DNA of 64,000 bases from Dellaglioa kimchii (GTDB lineage Bacteria > Bacillota > Bacilli > Lactobacillales > Lactobacillaceae): contig NZ_CP170736.1 in the NCBI RefSeq assembly GCF_046115505.1, positions 310,001 through 374,000 of the forward strand, given 5' to 3'. Both the position numbers and the translations under genes were made by a program. Positions 43,983 through 53,373 of this stretch are shown piece after piece. The notes beneath the pieces were generated by a model. The model searched no databases and was not told the origin of the DNA. It was given only the letters and a program-made list of their open reading frames with translations. The number at the start of each line of letters is the position of its first letter. Position 1 is the stretch's first letter.

Positions 43983-45443
43983 ATGCAAATAAATAAAAAA
44001 TGGTTTATAGGTATATTAATCGCATTTTTCATGATGTTAGTTGGTAGTAATCAAGTAAGTGCTGCAACTGATAACTCTCTACAGGATGTTAAGGATAAGG
44101 GAACGTTAGTACTTGGAACAAGTCCAGATTATCCACCCTATGAATTTCAAACAACAGTTAATGGCGATGATAAAATCGTTGGATTTGATATTTCAATTGC
44201 ACAAAAAATTGCTAAAGACATTGGAGTTAAGTTAGTAATTAAGAAAATGGATTTTGACTCATTACTTGTTGGCTTAGAAACTAATAAAATTGATATGGTT
44301 ATTTCAGGTATGAATCCATCGGATGATCGTAAAAAAAGTATTGATTTTTCAGATGTTTATTACAATGGAAAACAAATGATGTTGGTTAATAAGACTGATG
44401 AAGATAAATATAAGACTTTAAATGATTTTTCTGGGCTATCAGTCGGAGCTCAAACTGGATCGCTTCAATATACGATGAGTAAAGAACAAATAAAAAATGT
44501 GAATATTAAAGGGTTGGCTAAAGTAACCGATTTAATTTTAGCGCTTAAAAGTGGTAAGGTAGCGGGTGTTGCCATGGAAGAACCAACTGCTAAAGCATAC
44601 GCACAAAATGATAGTTCATTAGCAGTTGTTAATCCTGGATTTATCTCAGCGCCTGATGCAAGGGGAGCTGCAGCCGGATTTGCAAAGAATTCCGATACTT
44701 TGGTGGCAGCTGTAAATAAGTCTATTAAAGAAATTAAAAAGAAAAATTTAATAAATACGACATATTTACCTGAGGCTAGTAATTATTTAACAAAAAATAC
44801 ATCGGATAACACAATGATTCACTATTGGAAATATTTTGCCAAAGGAATTGTTTATACTTTATTAATAACGGCGGTTTCAGTTATTGTTGGTGTTATATTA
44901 GGAACGTTGCTAGCACTCATGCGTTTGGGCAAAAATAAAGTGATTAAAGTAATTGCAGTATCCTACATTGAATTTGTTCGTGGAACGCCTCTAATGATTC
45001 AAGTGATGTTTGTGTACTTCGGTATTGGAATGTTAGTAAATATTCCAGCGCTAATTGCAGGTATTATTGCTGTATCGCTTAATTCAGGCGCATATATAGC
45101 TGAAGTAATACGATCGGGAATCTCTTCTGTTGATGATGGACAAATGGAAGCAGCAAGAAGTTTGGGGCTTTCACAGAAAGAGACGTATCAGTCTGTTATT
45201 ATTCCACAAGCACTAAAAAATATTTGGCCAGCTCTGGGAAATGAATTTATTACATTAATAAAAGAAAGTTCAATTGTTTCTATTATTGGTGTGACTGATT
45301 TAATTTATCAGATGAAAATGGTTCAATCAGCTACTTATAAAGGTATTGCGCCTATCTTTGTTGCAATGTTAATTTACTTTGTTTTAACATTTAGCTTATC
45401 TAAATTATTAAATTACTTTGAAGGGAAGATGAAGCATGTCTAA
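43983..45443 (+). CDS. amino-acid ABC transporter, fused binding protein and permease
   Basis: A 486-residue fusion typical of GlnP-type transporters in lactic acid bacteria. It has a signal/anchor segment (residues 1-27), an extracellular amino-acid-binding domain (about 33-255; LVLGTSPDYPPYEFQ, GFDISIAQKIAKDIG) and a His/Glu/Gln-type permease domain with several helices (about 275-480). The EAARSLGLSQKETYQSVIIP loop contacts the ATPase. Likely substrates are glutamine, glutamate or other polar amino acids, but specificity cannot be read here. ATG 43983 has AGAGGAG upstream. It overlaps the ATPase gene by eight bases. Confidence 0.92.
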   Translation: MQINKKWFIGILIAFFMMLVGSNQVSAATDNSLQDVKDKGTLVLGTSPDYPPYEFQTTVNGDDKIVGFDISIAQKIAKDIGVKLVIKKMDFDSLLVGLETNKIDMVISGMNPSDDRKKSIDFSDVYYNGKQMMLVNKTDEDKYKTLNDFSGLSVGAQTGSLQYTMSKEQIKNVNIKGLAKVTDLILALKSGKVAGVAMEEPTAKAYAQNDSSLAVVNPGFISAPDARGAAAGFAKNSDTLVAAVNKSIKEIKKKNLINTTYLPEASNYLTKNTSDNTMIHYWKYFAKGIVYTLLITAVSVIVGVILGTLLALMRLGKNKVIKVIAVSYIEFVRGTPLMIQVMFVYFGIGMLVNIPALIAGIIAVSLNSGAYIAEVIRSGISSVDDGQMEAARSLGLSQKETYQSVIIPQALKNIWPALGNEFITLIKESSIVSIIGVTDLIYQMKMVQSATYKGIAPIFVAMLIYFVLTFSLSKLLNYFEGKMKHV

Positions 45444-46170
45444 AATTATTGAAGTTAATAAATTAAGAAAATCCTTTGGAAAAAATGATGTTTTAAAAGA
45501 TATTTCTGAATCAGTTGATAAAGGACAGGTTATCTGTGTGATTGGACCATCAGGATCTGGTAAAAGTACCTTTTTACGTTGTCTGAATCTACTTGAAGTT
45601 CCTACATCAGGGGATATTTTATTCGAAGGTGAAAATTTAACAAGTTTAAATGAAAAAGACTTAAATCAATTAAGAGAAAAAATGGGGATGGTTTTTCAAG
45701 GTTTTAATTTGTTTCCAAATATGAATGTAATTGAGAATATAAAATTGGCTCCCATGAAAGTTAAAAATATATCAGATAAAGAGTCAGCTGATATAGCTAC
45801 CAATTTATTAGAAAAAGTTGGATTAGCAGATAAGGCACTACAATATCCAGATAGTTTATCTGGTGGTCAAAAGCAACGAGTTGCGATTGCTAGAGCATTA
45901 GCCATGGATCCAGAAGTACTCTTATTCGATGAGCCAACTTCAGCATTAGATCCCGAAATGGTCGGAGAAGTACTTAAGGTTATGAAAACGTTGGCTAGTG
46001 ACGGAATGACAATGGTAGTTGTGACACATGAAATGGGTTTTGCTAGAGAAGTAGCAGATCAAATTTGGTTTATGGATCAAGGATATATTCAAGAAAAAGG
46101 ACGTCCAGAAGATGTTTTTGATCATCCGACGTCAGAACGTGCGCAAGATTTTTTATCAAAGATATTGTAA
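45436..46170 (+). CDS. amino-acid ABC transporter ATP-binding protein
   Basis: A 244-residue ABC ATPase of the polar-amino-acid class (GlnQ-like). Walker A is GPSGSGKSTFLR near residue 37, the Q-loop is MVFQGFNLFPNM near 90, the signature is LSGGQKQRVAIARAL near 142, and Walker B is VLLFDEPTSALD near 162. It powers the transporter encoded by the overlapping upstream gene and ends at a terminator, so this is a two-gene operon. Confidence 0.95.
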   Translation: MSKIIEVNKLRKSFGKNDVLKDISESVDKGQVICVIGPSGSGKSTFLRCLNLLEVPTSGDILFEGENLTSLNEKDLNQLREKMGMVFQGFNLFPNMNVIENIKLAPMKVKNISDKESADIATNLLEKVGLADKALQYPDSLSGGQKQRVAIARALAMDPEVLLFDEPTSALDPEMVGEVLKVMKTLASDGMTMVVVTHEMGFAREVADQIWFMDQGYIQEKGRPEDVFDHPTSERAQDFLSKIL

Positions 46171-46171
46171 A

Positions 46172-46216
46172 AAAATAGATTTCAGATAGACTTCCGTCTA
46201 TTTGGAATCTATTTTC
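46172..46216 (+). terminator. terminator of the amino-acid ABC operon
   Basis: Nested arms, AATAGATT with AATCTATT outside and AGATAGAC with GTCTAT inside, followed by TTTC and further T's. The stem has small internal loops. Confidence 0.72.
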
Positions 46217-46279
46217 TTTATTCAAACGCTTGTTCGGGGTATAATTAAAGAATATATTAACGTAAAGAAGGTGCCTCGA

Positions 46280-48049
46280 TTGGCTTCAGAGCATATCGAA
46301 AATAAATTAGCATTATTACCAGCATTACCAGGATGCTATATCATGAAAAATTTAAATAGTCAGATTATTTATGTTGGAAAAGCAAAAAATTTAAAAAATC
46401 GGGTGCGTTCTTACTTCAAAAGTGCGCATGATGGAAAAACAGCTAAATTGGTTTCTCAAATTGTTGATTTTGAAACAATTATTACATCTACTGATAAAGA
46501 AGCATTTCTGTTGGAAATTACCTTAATTCAAAAACATCAGCCATATTATAATATAAAATTAAAGAAAGGTACTGGATATCCATATATTAAAATTACAAAT
46601 GAAAAAGACCCAATGATGCAAATCGTTAGTCAGGTTAATAAGGATGGTGGATTTTATTTTGGTCCTTATCCAAATGTTTATGCAGCTCAGGAAACATTGC
46701 AGTTCTTACAAAAAGTTTATCCTTTAAGAAGATGCAATGGATTTCAGAAACGACCATGTTTGTATTATCATATGGGGCAATGTTTAGGATCTTGTTTTAA
46801 AGAAGTTCCGCATGAAAAATATGAGGCTCAAATAAAAAAAATCAAATCATTTTTAAATGGTAATGTAATTGTAGCAAAACAAAAACTAAAAAAAGAAATG
46901 AGTAAGGCAGCGGATGAAATGTTATTTGAACGTGCCGCTGAATTACGTGATCAAATTCATTTTATTGAAGTTACTGTTGAAAAACAAAAAATCATTTCAA
47001 ATGATAATACACCTAGAGATTTGTTTAATTTCTATCTAGATAAAGGTTGGTTGTCAATTCAAGTTTTCTTTATTAGACAAGCACGATTAATGAAGCGCGA
47101 AAAAAGACTTTTTCCAATTGTAACAACGGCTGAAGAAGAAATGGCAACTTTTATCCTTCAGTTTTATAATCGAAAAAATAATGTGTTACCAAAAGAAATA
47201 TTAGTTCCAGCAGGAATTGATACAGATATCTTATCTGATATCTTACAAGTACCAATCCGGACACCACAACGTGGGCAAAAAAGTGAACTTTTAAAATTAG
47301 CTAAGAAAAATGCTCGTTTAGTTCTTGAAGAAAAATTCAGATTACTAGAATTAGATGGGCGCAAAACAACTGGCGCCATGAAAGAAATTACAGACGCCAT
47401 GGGGATTCCAGAAGGTCATCGAATAGAATCATTTGATCACTCACATATACAAGGAACTGATTTGGTATCAGCCATGGTTAGTTTTATTGATGGTAATCCT
47501 GAGAAGAGCGAATATCGCAAATATAAGTTGAATACAGTTGATCACGCGGATGAAGCGGCAAGTACACGTGAAGTTGTTCGCCGACGTTATACACGTCTTT
47601 TGAAGGAAGGTAAGCCTATGCCAGATTTAATTTTAATGGATGGTGCTGAAATACAAATAGAAGCTGCAAAAGACGTTTTAAGTAATGAATTAGATTTAAT
47701 GATTCCAGTAGCGGGGATGGTTAAAAATAACAAGCATAAAACATCTGATTTAATGTTTGGTGATGCTGATCAAAGACTATCATTGGATCCAAAGAGTGAA
47801 GGGTTTTACCTTTTACAAAGGATTCAAGATGAAGTCCATCGATTTGCCATTACCTTTCATCGTCAAGTTCATTCAAAGAACTCACTTAGTTCTCGTTTAG
47901 ATTCTATCCAGGGTGTTGGGCCAAAAACTAAAACAAAATTGTTAAAAGAATTTGGGTCAATGAAACATATTAAAGACGCTTCAATGGAAGAGTTACAAGG
48001 ATTAGGTATTTCAAAGACAGTCGCACAAACAATAAAATTATCATTATAA
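46280..48049 (+). CDS. uvrC: excinuclease ABC subunit C
   Basis: The nuclease of UvrABC nucleotide excision repair, cutting on both sides of DNA lesions. The 589-residue protein has an N-terminal GIY-YIG domain (LPGCYIMKN to IIYVGKAKNLKNRV), a UVR motif region (FERAAELRDQIHFIE near 215), an RNase H-like C-terminal nuclease domain and a terminal HhH pair (GVGPKTKTKLLKEFG). I start at TTG 46280: AAGGTG is correctly spaced, and ASEHIENKLALLP matches lactobacillar homologues. A TATAAT at 46240-46245 is the likely -10 box. Confidence 0.95.
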   Translation: MASEHIENKLALLPALPGCYIMKNLNSQIIYVGKAKNLKNRVRSYFKSAHDGKTAKLVSQIVDFETIITSTDKEAFLLEITLIQKHQPYYNIKLKKGTGYPYIKITNEKDPMMQIVSQVNKDGGFYFGPYPNVYAAQETLQFLQKVYPLRRCNGFQKRPCLYYHMGQCLGSCFKEVPHEKYEAQIKKIKSFLNGNVIVAKQKLKKEMSKAADEMLFERAAELRDQIHFIEVTVEKQKIISNDNTPRDLFNFYLDKGWLSIQVFFIRQARLMKREKRLFPIVTTAEEEMATFILQFYNRKNNVLPKEILVPAGIDTDILSDILQVPIRTPQRGQKSELLKLAKKNARLVLEEKFRLLELDGRKTTGAMKEITDAMGIPEGHRIESFDHSHIQGTDLVSAMVSFIDGNPEKSEYRKYKLNTVDHADEAASTREVVRRRYTRLLKEGKPMPDLILMDGAEIQIEAAKDVLSNELDLMIPVAGMVKNNKHKTSDLMFGDADQRLSLDPKSEGFYLLQRIQDEVHRFAITFHRQVHSKNSLSSRLDSIQGVGPKTKTKLLKEFGSMKHIKDASMEELQGLGISKTVAQTIKLSL

Positions 48050-48056
48050 ATTTACA

Positions 48057-48107
48057 AAAGGAGTCCTTAATGACAGAGATTTATGTCATTAAGGACTCCT
48101 TTTTATT
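48057..48107 (+). terminator. intrinsic terminator of uvrC
   Basis: AAAGGAGTCCTTAATGACA pairs with TGTCATTAAGGACTCCTTT, followed by T-rich sequence. A long, nearly perfect stem. Confidence 0.92.
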
Positions 48108-48110
48108 TTA

Positions 48111-48151
48111 AAATAAAGAAGAACTATCAGGTATTATCCTGATAGCTCTTT
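48111..48151 (-). terminator. intrinsic terminator of the fru operon
   Basis: On the minus strand, GAGCTATCAGG pairs with CCTGATAGTTC across a short loop, followed by TTCTTTATTTT. It faces the uvrC terminator. Confidence 0.82.
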
Positions 48152-48164
48152 AGAGTTGAACAGA

Positions 48165-50093
48165 TTATTTCTTATTTTCTTTTGCAACTGGACGCCAGAT
48201 ACCAAGGATAATCCCTGCAACTGCAGCACCAATTAAAACAGAAAGTAAGTAGAACGTTTTATTTGTAGCTAAGGCAATTACCCAAAGACCACCATGGGGT
48301 GCAGGAACAGAAACGTTCCAGAATTGACTTAAACCACCACCGATTGCAGCACCAATTACACTTGATGTAATGACGTGTAATGGATCTGCTGCTGCGTAAG
48401 GAATAGCACCTTCAGTAATAAATGAAATACCAAGAATGTAGTTTGACAAACCGGCTTTTCTTTCATCTTCAGAAAATTTATTTTTCCAGAATGTTGATGC
48501 AATAGCTATTGCAAGTGGAGGAATCATACCACCAACCATAACAGCAGCCATCATTTTACCATCACCAGTAGAAGTGAAGACACCAATTGAGAATGTATAA
48601 GCTGCTTTGTTAAATGGACCACCCATATCGATAGCCATCATAGCGGCAAGAATTGTACCGATTAAGACGGCATTTGCTGTTCCCATATGAGTTAAGAAAT
48701 CAGACAAGACATGATTAATTTGTGCGAAGATAGGATTAACCATAAAGAACATAATCGCGCCGACAATTAATAAGGATAAAATAGGGTAGATTAGGATAGG
48801 TTTCATCCCATCTAGTGATTTTGGTAAGTTTTTAAAGAGTTTTTTAAGACCGACAATAACATAACCGGCAATAAAACCGGCTGCTAAACCACCTAAGAAA
48901 CCAGAAACAGATTCAGTTTTAATAACATTTGCGGCAGCAAAGTTGGCCATGTAACCACCAACAATACCAGGCATAAGGGCAGGACGATCACCAATACTCA
49001 TAGCAATAAAACCGGCTAAGATAGGTACTAAGAAAGCAAATGCATAATTACCAATTCCATTTAAGAAGATAAAAGTTTGTGAACTTGAGCCACCGGGAAC
49101 GTATTGTTCAACGATGAATGAGAGTGCCATTAAGATACCGCCACCAACAACAAATGGTAACATGTGTGATACACCGTTCATTAAGTTCTTATAAATTTCA
49201 TTCCAAACACTACCAGAGGTTTCTTCATCATTTTCAGCAGCGTCGGTTCCTTTAGCATGATAAATAGGTGCTTTTCCGTTTACTGCGGCAGTAATCAATT
49301 CTTCGGCTTTTTTAATACCATCGGTAACAGGACGGTTAATTAAAGGTTTGCCATCGAACCGATCCATAGCAACTTTTTTATCAGCGGCGACAATGACACC
49401 AGACGCACGTTTAATTTCTTCGTCAGTTAAACGATGCTTAATACCTTCCGAGCCATTTGTTTCAACTTTAATGTCAACGCCCATCTCTTCAGCTTGTTTG
49501 ATGAGGGCAGCTTCAGCCATATAAGTATGAGCGATACCAGTAGGGCAGGCTGTTACAGCGACCACGTATGGATTACCTGATGGTTTAACATCAGTGTTTT
49601 TAGCAGCAAGTTGTGCAGCAGCTTCTTTTGCTTCTTTTTCATTTTCAGCGGCAGTGAAGGCAGCTTGAACCTCATCTGGAGTTGTGACTGTTTTTAATTT
49701 ATCAACTAAATCGGGATTAATTAATAGACTTGATAAAGCAGCTAATGCTTGTAAATGGGCATCGTTTGCACCTTCAGGAGCAGCAATCATGAAAAATAAA
49801 AATGTAGGTTGACCATCAAGTGAATCATAGTCAAGTCCTGCTTTACTTTTAGCAAATAGGACAGTAGCACGTTTAACAGCTTTATTTTTTGCATGTGGCA
49901 TGGCAATACCTTCACCGATACCAGTAGTTGATTGTGCTTCACGTTTTAGAATGTCTTGTTTGTAAAGTTCCTCATCATCAATCACGCCAGCCTCAAAGTA
50001 TTTATGTACCATTTCATCAATTGCTTCGGCTTTTGTTGTTGCTTGAAGATCCATAATCATGACATCTTTAAGTAATAATTCATTTAAGTCCAT
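48165..50093 (-). CDS. fruA: PTS fructose transporter subunit IIABC
   Basis: A 642-residue membrane permease that imports fructose and phosphorylates it to fructose 1-phosphate. The EIIA domain (about 1-150) carries the phospho-His at 67 in GIAMPHAKN. The EIIB domain (about 172-270) carries the phospho-Cys at 183 in TACPTGIAHTYMAE. The EIIC domain (about 305-640) has many hydrophobic helices and the DMGGPFNKAAYTFS motif. AAAAGGAG precedes the ATG. It is the last gene of the leftward fruR-fruK-fruA operon, 24 bases after fruK. Confidence 0.95.
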   Translation of the reverse strand: MDLNELLLKDVMIMDLQATTKAEAIDEMVHKYFEAGVIDDEELYKQDILKREAQSTTGIGEGIAMPHAKNKAVKRATVLFAKSKAGLDYDSLDGQPTFLFFMIAAPEGANDAHLQALAALSSLLINPDLVDKLKTVTTPDEVQAAFTAAENEKEAKEAAAQLAAKNTDVKPSGNPYVVAVTACPTGIAHTYMAEAALIKQAEEMGVDIKVETNGSEGIKHRLTDEEIKRASGVIVAADKKVAMDRFDGKPLINRPVTDGIKKAEELITAAVNGKAPIYHAKGTDAAENDEETSGSVWNEIYKNLMNGVSHMLPFVVGGGILMALSFIVEQYVPGGSSSQTFIFLNGIGNYAFAFLVPILAGFIAMSIGDRPALMPGIVGGYMANFAAANVIKTESVSGFLGGLAAGFIAGYVIVGLKKLFKNLPKSLDGMKPILIYPILSLLIVGAIMFFMVNPIFAQINHVLSDFLTHMGTANAVLIGTILAAMMAIDMGGPFNKAAYTFSIGVFTSTGDGKMMAAVMVGGMIPPLAIAIASTFWKNKFSEDERKAGLSNYILGISFITEGAIPYAAADPLHVITSSVIGAAIGGGLSQFWNVSVPAPHGGLWVIALATNKTFYLLSVLIGAAVAGIILGIWRPVAKENKK

Positions 50094-50117
50094 AGTGTAA
50101 AACTCCTTTTATAATAG

Positions 50118-51029
50118 TTAGATTTTCTTAATATCAATTTGTGGTAAAATTTCGTTAATTTTTTCAATAGTTGCAATATCTTCAGAAAATGCAGTTGCGG
50201 AGCCACAAGCTAGTCCATATTTAAAACTTTCAATAGGATCATTAGTTTTTGCAAAGGTACCTGTAAAACCAGCAATCATTGAATCGCCAGCACCAACTGA
50301 ATTAATAACAGTCCCTTTAGGCGCATTACTTTGGTAAACAGCATCTTTAGTAATCAATAGGCCGCCATCGCCAGCCATTGAAATTAAAACATGTTGTGCA
50401 CCTAATTCTAATAATTTTTGACCATATTTCACAATATCGTTGATACCGTTTAAAGTAACATTGAATAATTCAGCTAATTCATGGTGATTTGGTTTCACGA
50501 CGAGAGGTTTTTCACTAATTGTTTTCAATAGTGCTTCACCAGTTGTATCAATAACAAATTGTGCGCCTTTAGAACGAATTACTTTAATTAATTCATAATA
50601 AAAATCTTGAGATAGGTTAGGAACTAAACTACCAGCTAAAATGACAGTATCATCAGACGTCAATGTTTCAAATTGCTCATTGAATAGTTTAAGTTCATCA
50701 TCTGATATTAGAGGACCCTTACCATTTATTTCGGTTTCTTGGTCAGCTTTTATTTTAATATTAATTCTAGAATCAGCTTTTATTTTTGTAAATTGAGTAT
50801 CTAGGTGATTAGCTATCATAGCTGACTTAATAAATTCACCTGTGAATCCACCAATAAAACCAAGTGCTTTATTAGGTTGATTCAATTCATTTAAAATTCG
50901 GGAAACGTTTATACCTTTACCACCTGGTAATTTTGTATCATAATCCATCCGATTAACTTCGCCAAGCGTTAACTTATCTAGTTGAACGATGTAATCAATA
51001 GAAGGATTTATAGTTACTGTGTAAATCAT
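50118..51029 (-). CDS. fruK: 1-phosphofructokinase
   Basis: Phosphorylates fructose 1-phosphate from FruA to fructose 1,6-bisphosphate, entering glycolysis. The 303-residue PfkB-family protein starts YTVTINPSIDYIVQLD, has the substrate loop LPGGKGINVSRIL near residue 34 and the catalytic GAGDSMIAGF near 245. Tagatose-6-phosphate kinase is a near relative, but the fructose PTS beside it decides the call. Its ATG overlaps the fruR stop by four bases. Confidence 0.94.
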   Translation of the reverse strand: MIYTVTINPSIDYIVQLDKLTLGEVNRMDYDTKLPGGKGINVSRILNELNQPNKALGFIGGFTGEFIKSAMIANHLDTQFTKIKADSRINIKIKADQETEINGKGPLISDDELKLFNEQFETLTSDDTVILAGSLVPNLSQDFYYELIKVIRSKGAQFVIDTTGEALLKTISEKPLVVKPNHHELAELFNVTLNGINDIVKYGQKLLELGAQHVLISMAGDGGLLITKDAVYQSNAPKGTVINSVGAGDSMIAGFTGTFAKTNDPIESFKYGLACGSATAFSEDIATIEKINEILPQIDIKKI

Positions 51030-51781
51030 TGTTGTACCTCCAAAATTTTTGTTTGTGTTTTATAACTTTCAGAATCAGTTACCGGCAATTTATCAGTGAT
51101 AATTGTAGCCTGATTAAGATCTGCAACTTTAATGAATGAAACTTGGTTAAATTTTGATTTGTCGGCTAAAACATAAGTTTGTCGACTTTGATGAATTGCG
51201 GCCAGTTTAACTGCGGCTTCTTCAGGATCTGGTGTGCTAAATCCAAATTTATTGTTAATTGAATTAATACCGAGAAAGACTAAATCAAATTGAAGGTTCT
51301 TGATTGATTTAATACTATCAGCTCCCACAATAGCCTTTGTATTAGCTTTAACTTGACCACCGATGACGATTGTTCTAATATCATTTTCAGAAAGAGAAAG
51401 TGCATGATTCACACCGTTTGTAACAACAGTTAGATTGTTAACTAACTTAAGATAGGGAATCATTGCGAAAGTTGTACTACCAGCATCAAGAAAAATCACA
51501 TTATTAGGTTTGATTAAATTTGCAGCAGCTTTAGCAACTGCTATTTTATTTGGCGTATTTAATGAAAATTTTTCTTCTAAATTTGATTCAACTTTTAATG
51601 ATTGGATGCTTTGTGCACCACCATGAACTCTTACTAATTCACCATCAGTTTCAAGCTGCTGTAAATCGCGTCGAACAGTTGATTCTGAGACATTTAATTT
51701 ATGACAAATATCTTGTAACTTAATATAACCATGTTTGTCAATTTCAGAAATAATATATTGGCATCTTTCAATTGTAAGCAC
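51026..51781 (-). CDS. fruR: DeoR-family regulator of the fructose operon
   Basis: A 251-residue transcription regulator. The N-terminal helix-turn-helix contains LNVSESTVRRDLQQLETDGE near residue 28, and the C-terminal sugar-phosphate sensor domain has VIFLDAGSTTFAMI near 92. In this operon type it represses fruRKA and is relieved by fructose 1-phosphate (or a related phosphosugar). The start is GTG 51781 with AAGGAG eight bases upstream. Direct repeats just upstream are probable binding sites, implying autoregulation. Confidence 0.92.
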   Translation of the reverse strand: MLTIERCQYIISEIDKHGYIKLQDICHKLNVSESTVRRDLQQLETDGELVRVHGGAQSIQSLKVESNLEEKFSLNTPNKIAVAKAAANLIKPNNVIFLDAGSTTFAMIPYLKLVNNLTVVTNGVNHALSLSENDIRTIVIGGQVKANTKAIVGADSIKSIKNLQFDLVFLGINSINNKFGFSTPDPEEAAVKLAAIHQSRQTYVLADKSKFNQVSFIKVADLNQATIITDKLPVTDSESYKTQTKILEVQQ

Positions 51782-51809
51782 TTTCTCAACTCCTTATAAA
51801 TAAAATACC

Positions 51810-51866
51810 ACCAAAAGCATTCAAAATCAACCAAAAACATTCAAAAATACCAAAAAAATTTGAAAT
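51810..51866 (-). promoter_or_regulatory. three direct repeats upstream of fruR (candidate operators)
   Basis: On the plus strand, ACCAAAAGCATTCAAAAT (51810-51827), ACCAAAAACATTCAAAAAT (51830-51848) and a weaker ACCAAAAAAATTTGAAAT (51849-51866). The spacing is about 20 bases, two helical turns. They occupy the likely fruR promoter. Probable FruR sites by position; not shown by experiment. Confidence 0.65.
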
Positions 51867-51909
51867 ATGAGAAATTGGCTTGAATTTTTAAAAGAGTTAA
51901 GTAAATACA

Positions 51910-51938
51910 TAGACAAATGACTTTTTCTTCTTTAAAAT
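51910..51938 (+). promoter_or_regulatory. candidate promoter of obgE
   Basis: TAGACA, 17 bases, TAAAAT, 38 bases before the obgE ATG and divergent from fruR. Confidence 0.55.
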
Positions 51939-51975
51939 AGTAAGTTAGTAGTCAACGGAAAGAATAGGTGATCGT

Positions 51976-53292
51976 ATGTTTATAGATCAAGTTACAATTG
52001 AAATAAAAGCAGGTAAAGGCGGCGACGGAATGGTAGCGTTCCGTCGAGAAAAATATGTACCTAATGGTGGACCAGCCGGTGGCGATGGTGGCCGTGGTGG
52101 TAGTATTGTATTTGAAGTAGATGAAGGATTAAGAACTTTAATGGATTTTAGATACAGTAAACATTTTAGAGCTGAATCTGGTGAAAAAGGAATGATTAAA
52201 GGGATGCACGGACATGGTGCACCTGATAAAAGAGTTCAAGTACCAGAAGGAACAACAATTAAAGATGCTGAAACAGGAGCAGTAATTGCTGATCTCGTAC
52301 ATAAAGGAGATTATGCTGTTGTTGCTAAGGGTGGCCGAGGTGGCCGTGGCAATATTAGATTTGCTAGTCCTAAAAATCCAGCGCCAGAAATTTCTGAAAA
52401 TGGTGAACCTGGAGTAGAACGTAAAATTCAACTTGAGTTGAAAGTTTTAGCTGATGTTGGGTTAGTTGGATTCCCATCTGTCGGTAAGTCAACGCTTCTT
52501 TCAGTTGTGACAAGTGCCAAACCTAAAATTGCAGATTATCATTTTACAACGTTATCCCCTAATTTAGGGATGGTTCGTTTAGATGATAACCGTGATTTTG
52601 TTATTGCTGATTTACCTGGATTGATTGAAGGGGCTTCAGTTGGTGTTGGATTAGGAATTCAATTTTTACGTCATATTGAGCGGACACGTGTTATTCTTCA
52701 TTTAGTTGATATGAATCCTGAAGAAGGTCGTGATCCGTTTGACGACTATCTTAAGATTAATAAAGAATTAAAAAATTACGACCCTGAATTACTTGAACGT
52801 CCGCAATTAATTGTGGCAAGTAAGATGGATATGCCAGGGGCTGCAGAACAGTTAGAAGCATTTAAAAAACAATTGGCAGAAGATTCTACAGTGGAAGAAA
52901 CACCTCGTGTATTTTCTACTTCTTCTATTACTCGTGAGGGACTACAAACCTTAATGAATGTAGCTGGTGATTTATTGGAAGAAACACCAATGTTCCCAGC
53001 ACTAAACTTGAAAGAACAAGAAGCACAACAAAAAATCTATGATTTCGAAAAAGAACAAGAAAAATCTGCACCTGATTTTGTTATTAATAGGGATGAAGAT
53101 TTAACTTGGGTTCTTTCTGGAGAAAAATTAGAACGTCTATACCAAATGACAAATATGGACCGAGACGAAAGTTTGATGCGTTTTGCACGTCAACTTCGTG
53201 GTATGGGTGTCGATGATGCTTTACGTGAACGTGGTGCTAAAAGTGGGGATATAGTGAGAATTGATAAATTCTCATTTGAGTTCGTTGAATAA
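51976..53292 (+). CDS. obgE: GTPase ObgE/CgtA
   Basis: A 438-residue essential GTPase in 50S assembly and stress signalling. The N-terminal Obg fold is glycine-rich (GGDGMVAFRREKYVPNGG, GGRGGRGN). G1 is GFPSVGKSTLLS near residue 165, switch II is DLPGLIEGAS near 212, and the C-terminal OCT domain ends SGDIVRIDKFSFEF. The length fits the Gram-positive form. AGGTGATCGT precedes the ATG. A short hairpin at about 53310-53330 follows but lacks a T run. Confidence 0.97.
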   Translation: MFIDQVTIEIKAGKGGDGMVAFRREKYVPNGGPAGGDGGRGGSIVFEVDEGLRTLMDFRYSKHFRAESGEKGMIKGMHGHGAPDKRVQVPEGTTIKDAETGAVIADLVHKGDYAVVAKGGRGGRGNIRFASPKNPAPEISENGEPGVERKIQLELKVLADVGLVGFPSVGKSTLLSVVTSAKPKIADYHFTTLSPNLGMVRLDDNRDFVIADLPGLIEGASVGVGLGIQFLRHIERTRVILHLVDMNPEEGRDPFDDYLKINKELKNYDPELLERPQLIVASKMDMPGAAEQLEAFKKQLAEDSTVEETPRVFSTSSITREGLQTLMNVAGDLLEETPMFPALNLKEQEAQQKIYDFEKEQEKSAPDFVINRDEDLTWVLSGEKLERLYQMTNMDRDESLMRFARQLRGMGVDDALRERGAKSGDIVRIDKFSFEFVE

Positions 53293-53373
53293 TTCGAAAT
53301 ATTAGTAATTGATGGTTACACCATCAACAAATAAAAGGGTAATTTATATAAGATAAGAGGAGAACGGAACAAG

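Noticed and set aside
53305..53335. TTGATGGT/ACCATCAA hairpin after obgE as a terminator
   Set aside because: The stem is good but no T run follows; read-through into the acyltransferase gene is possible.
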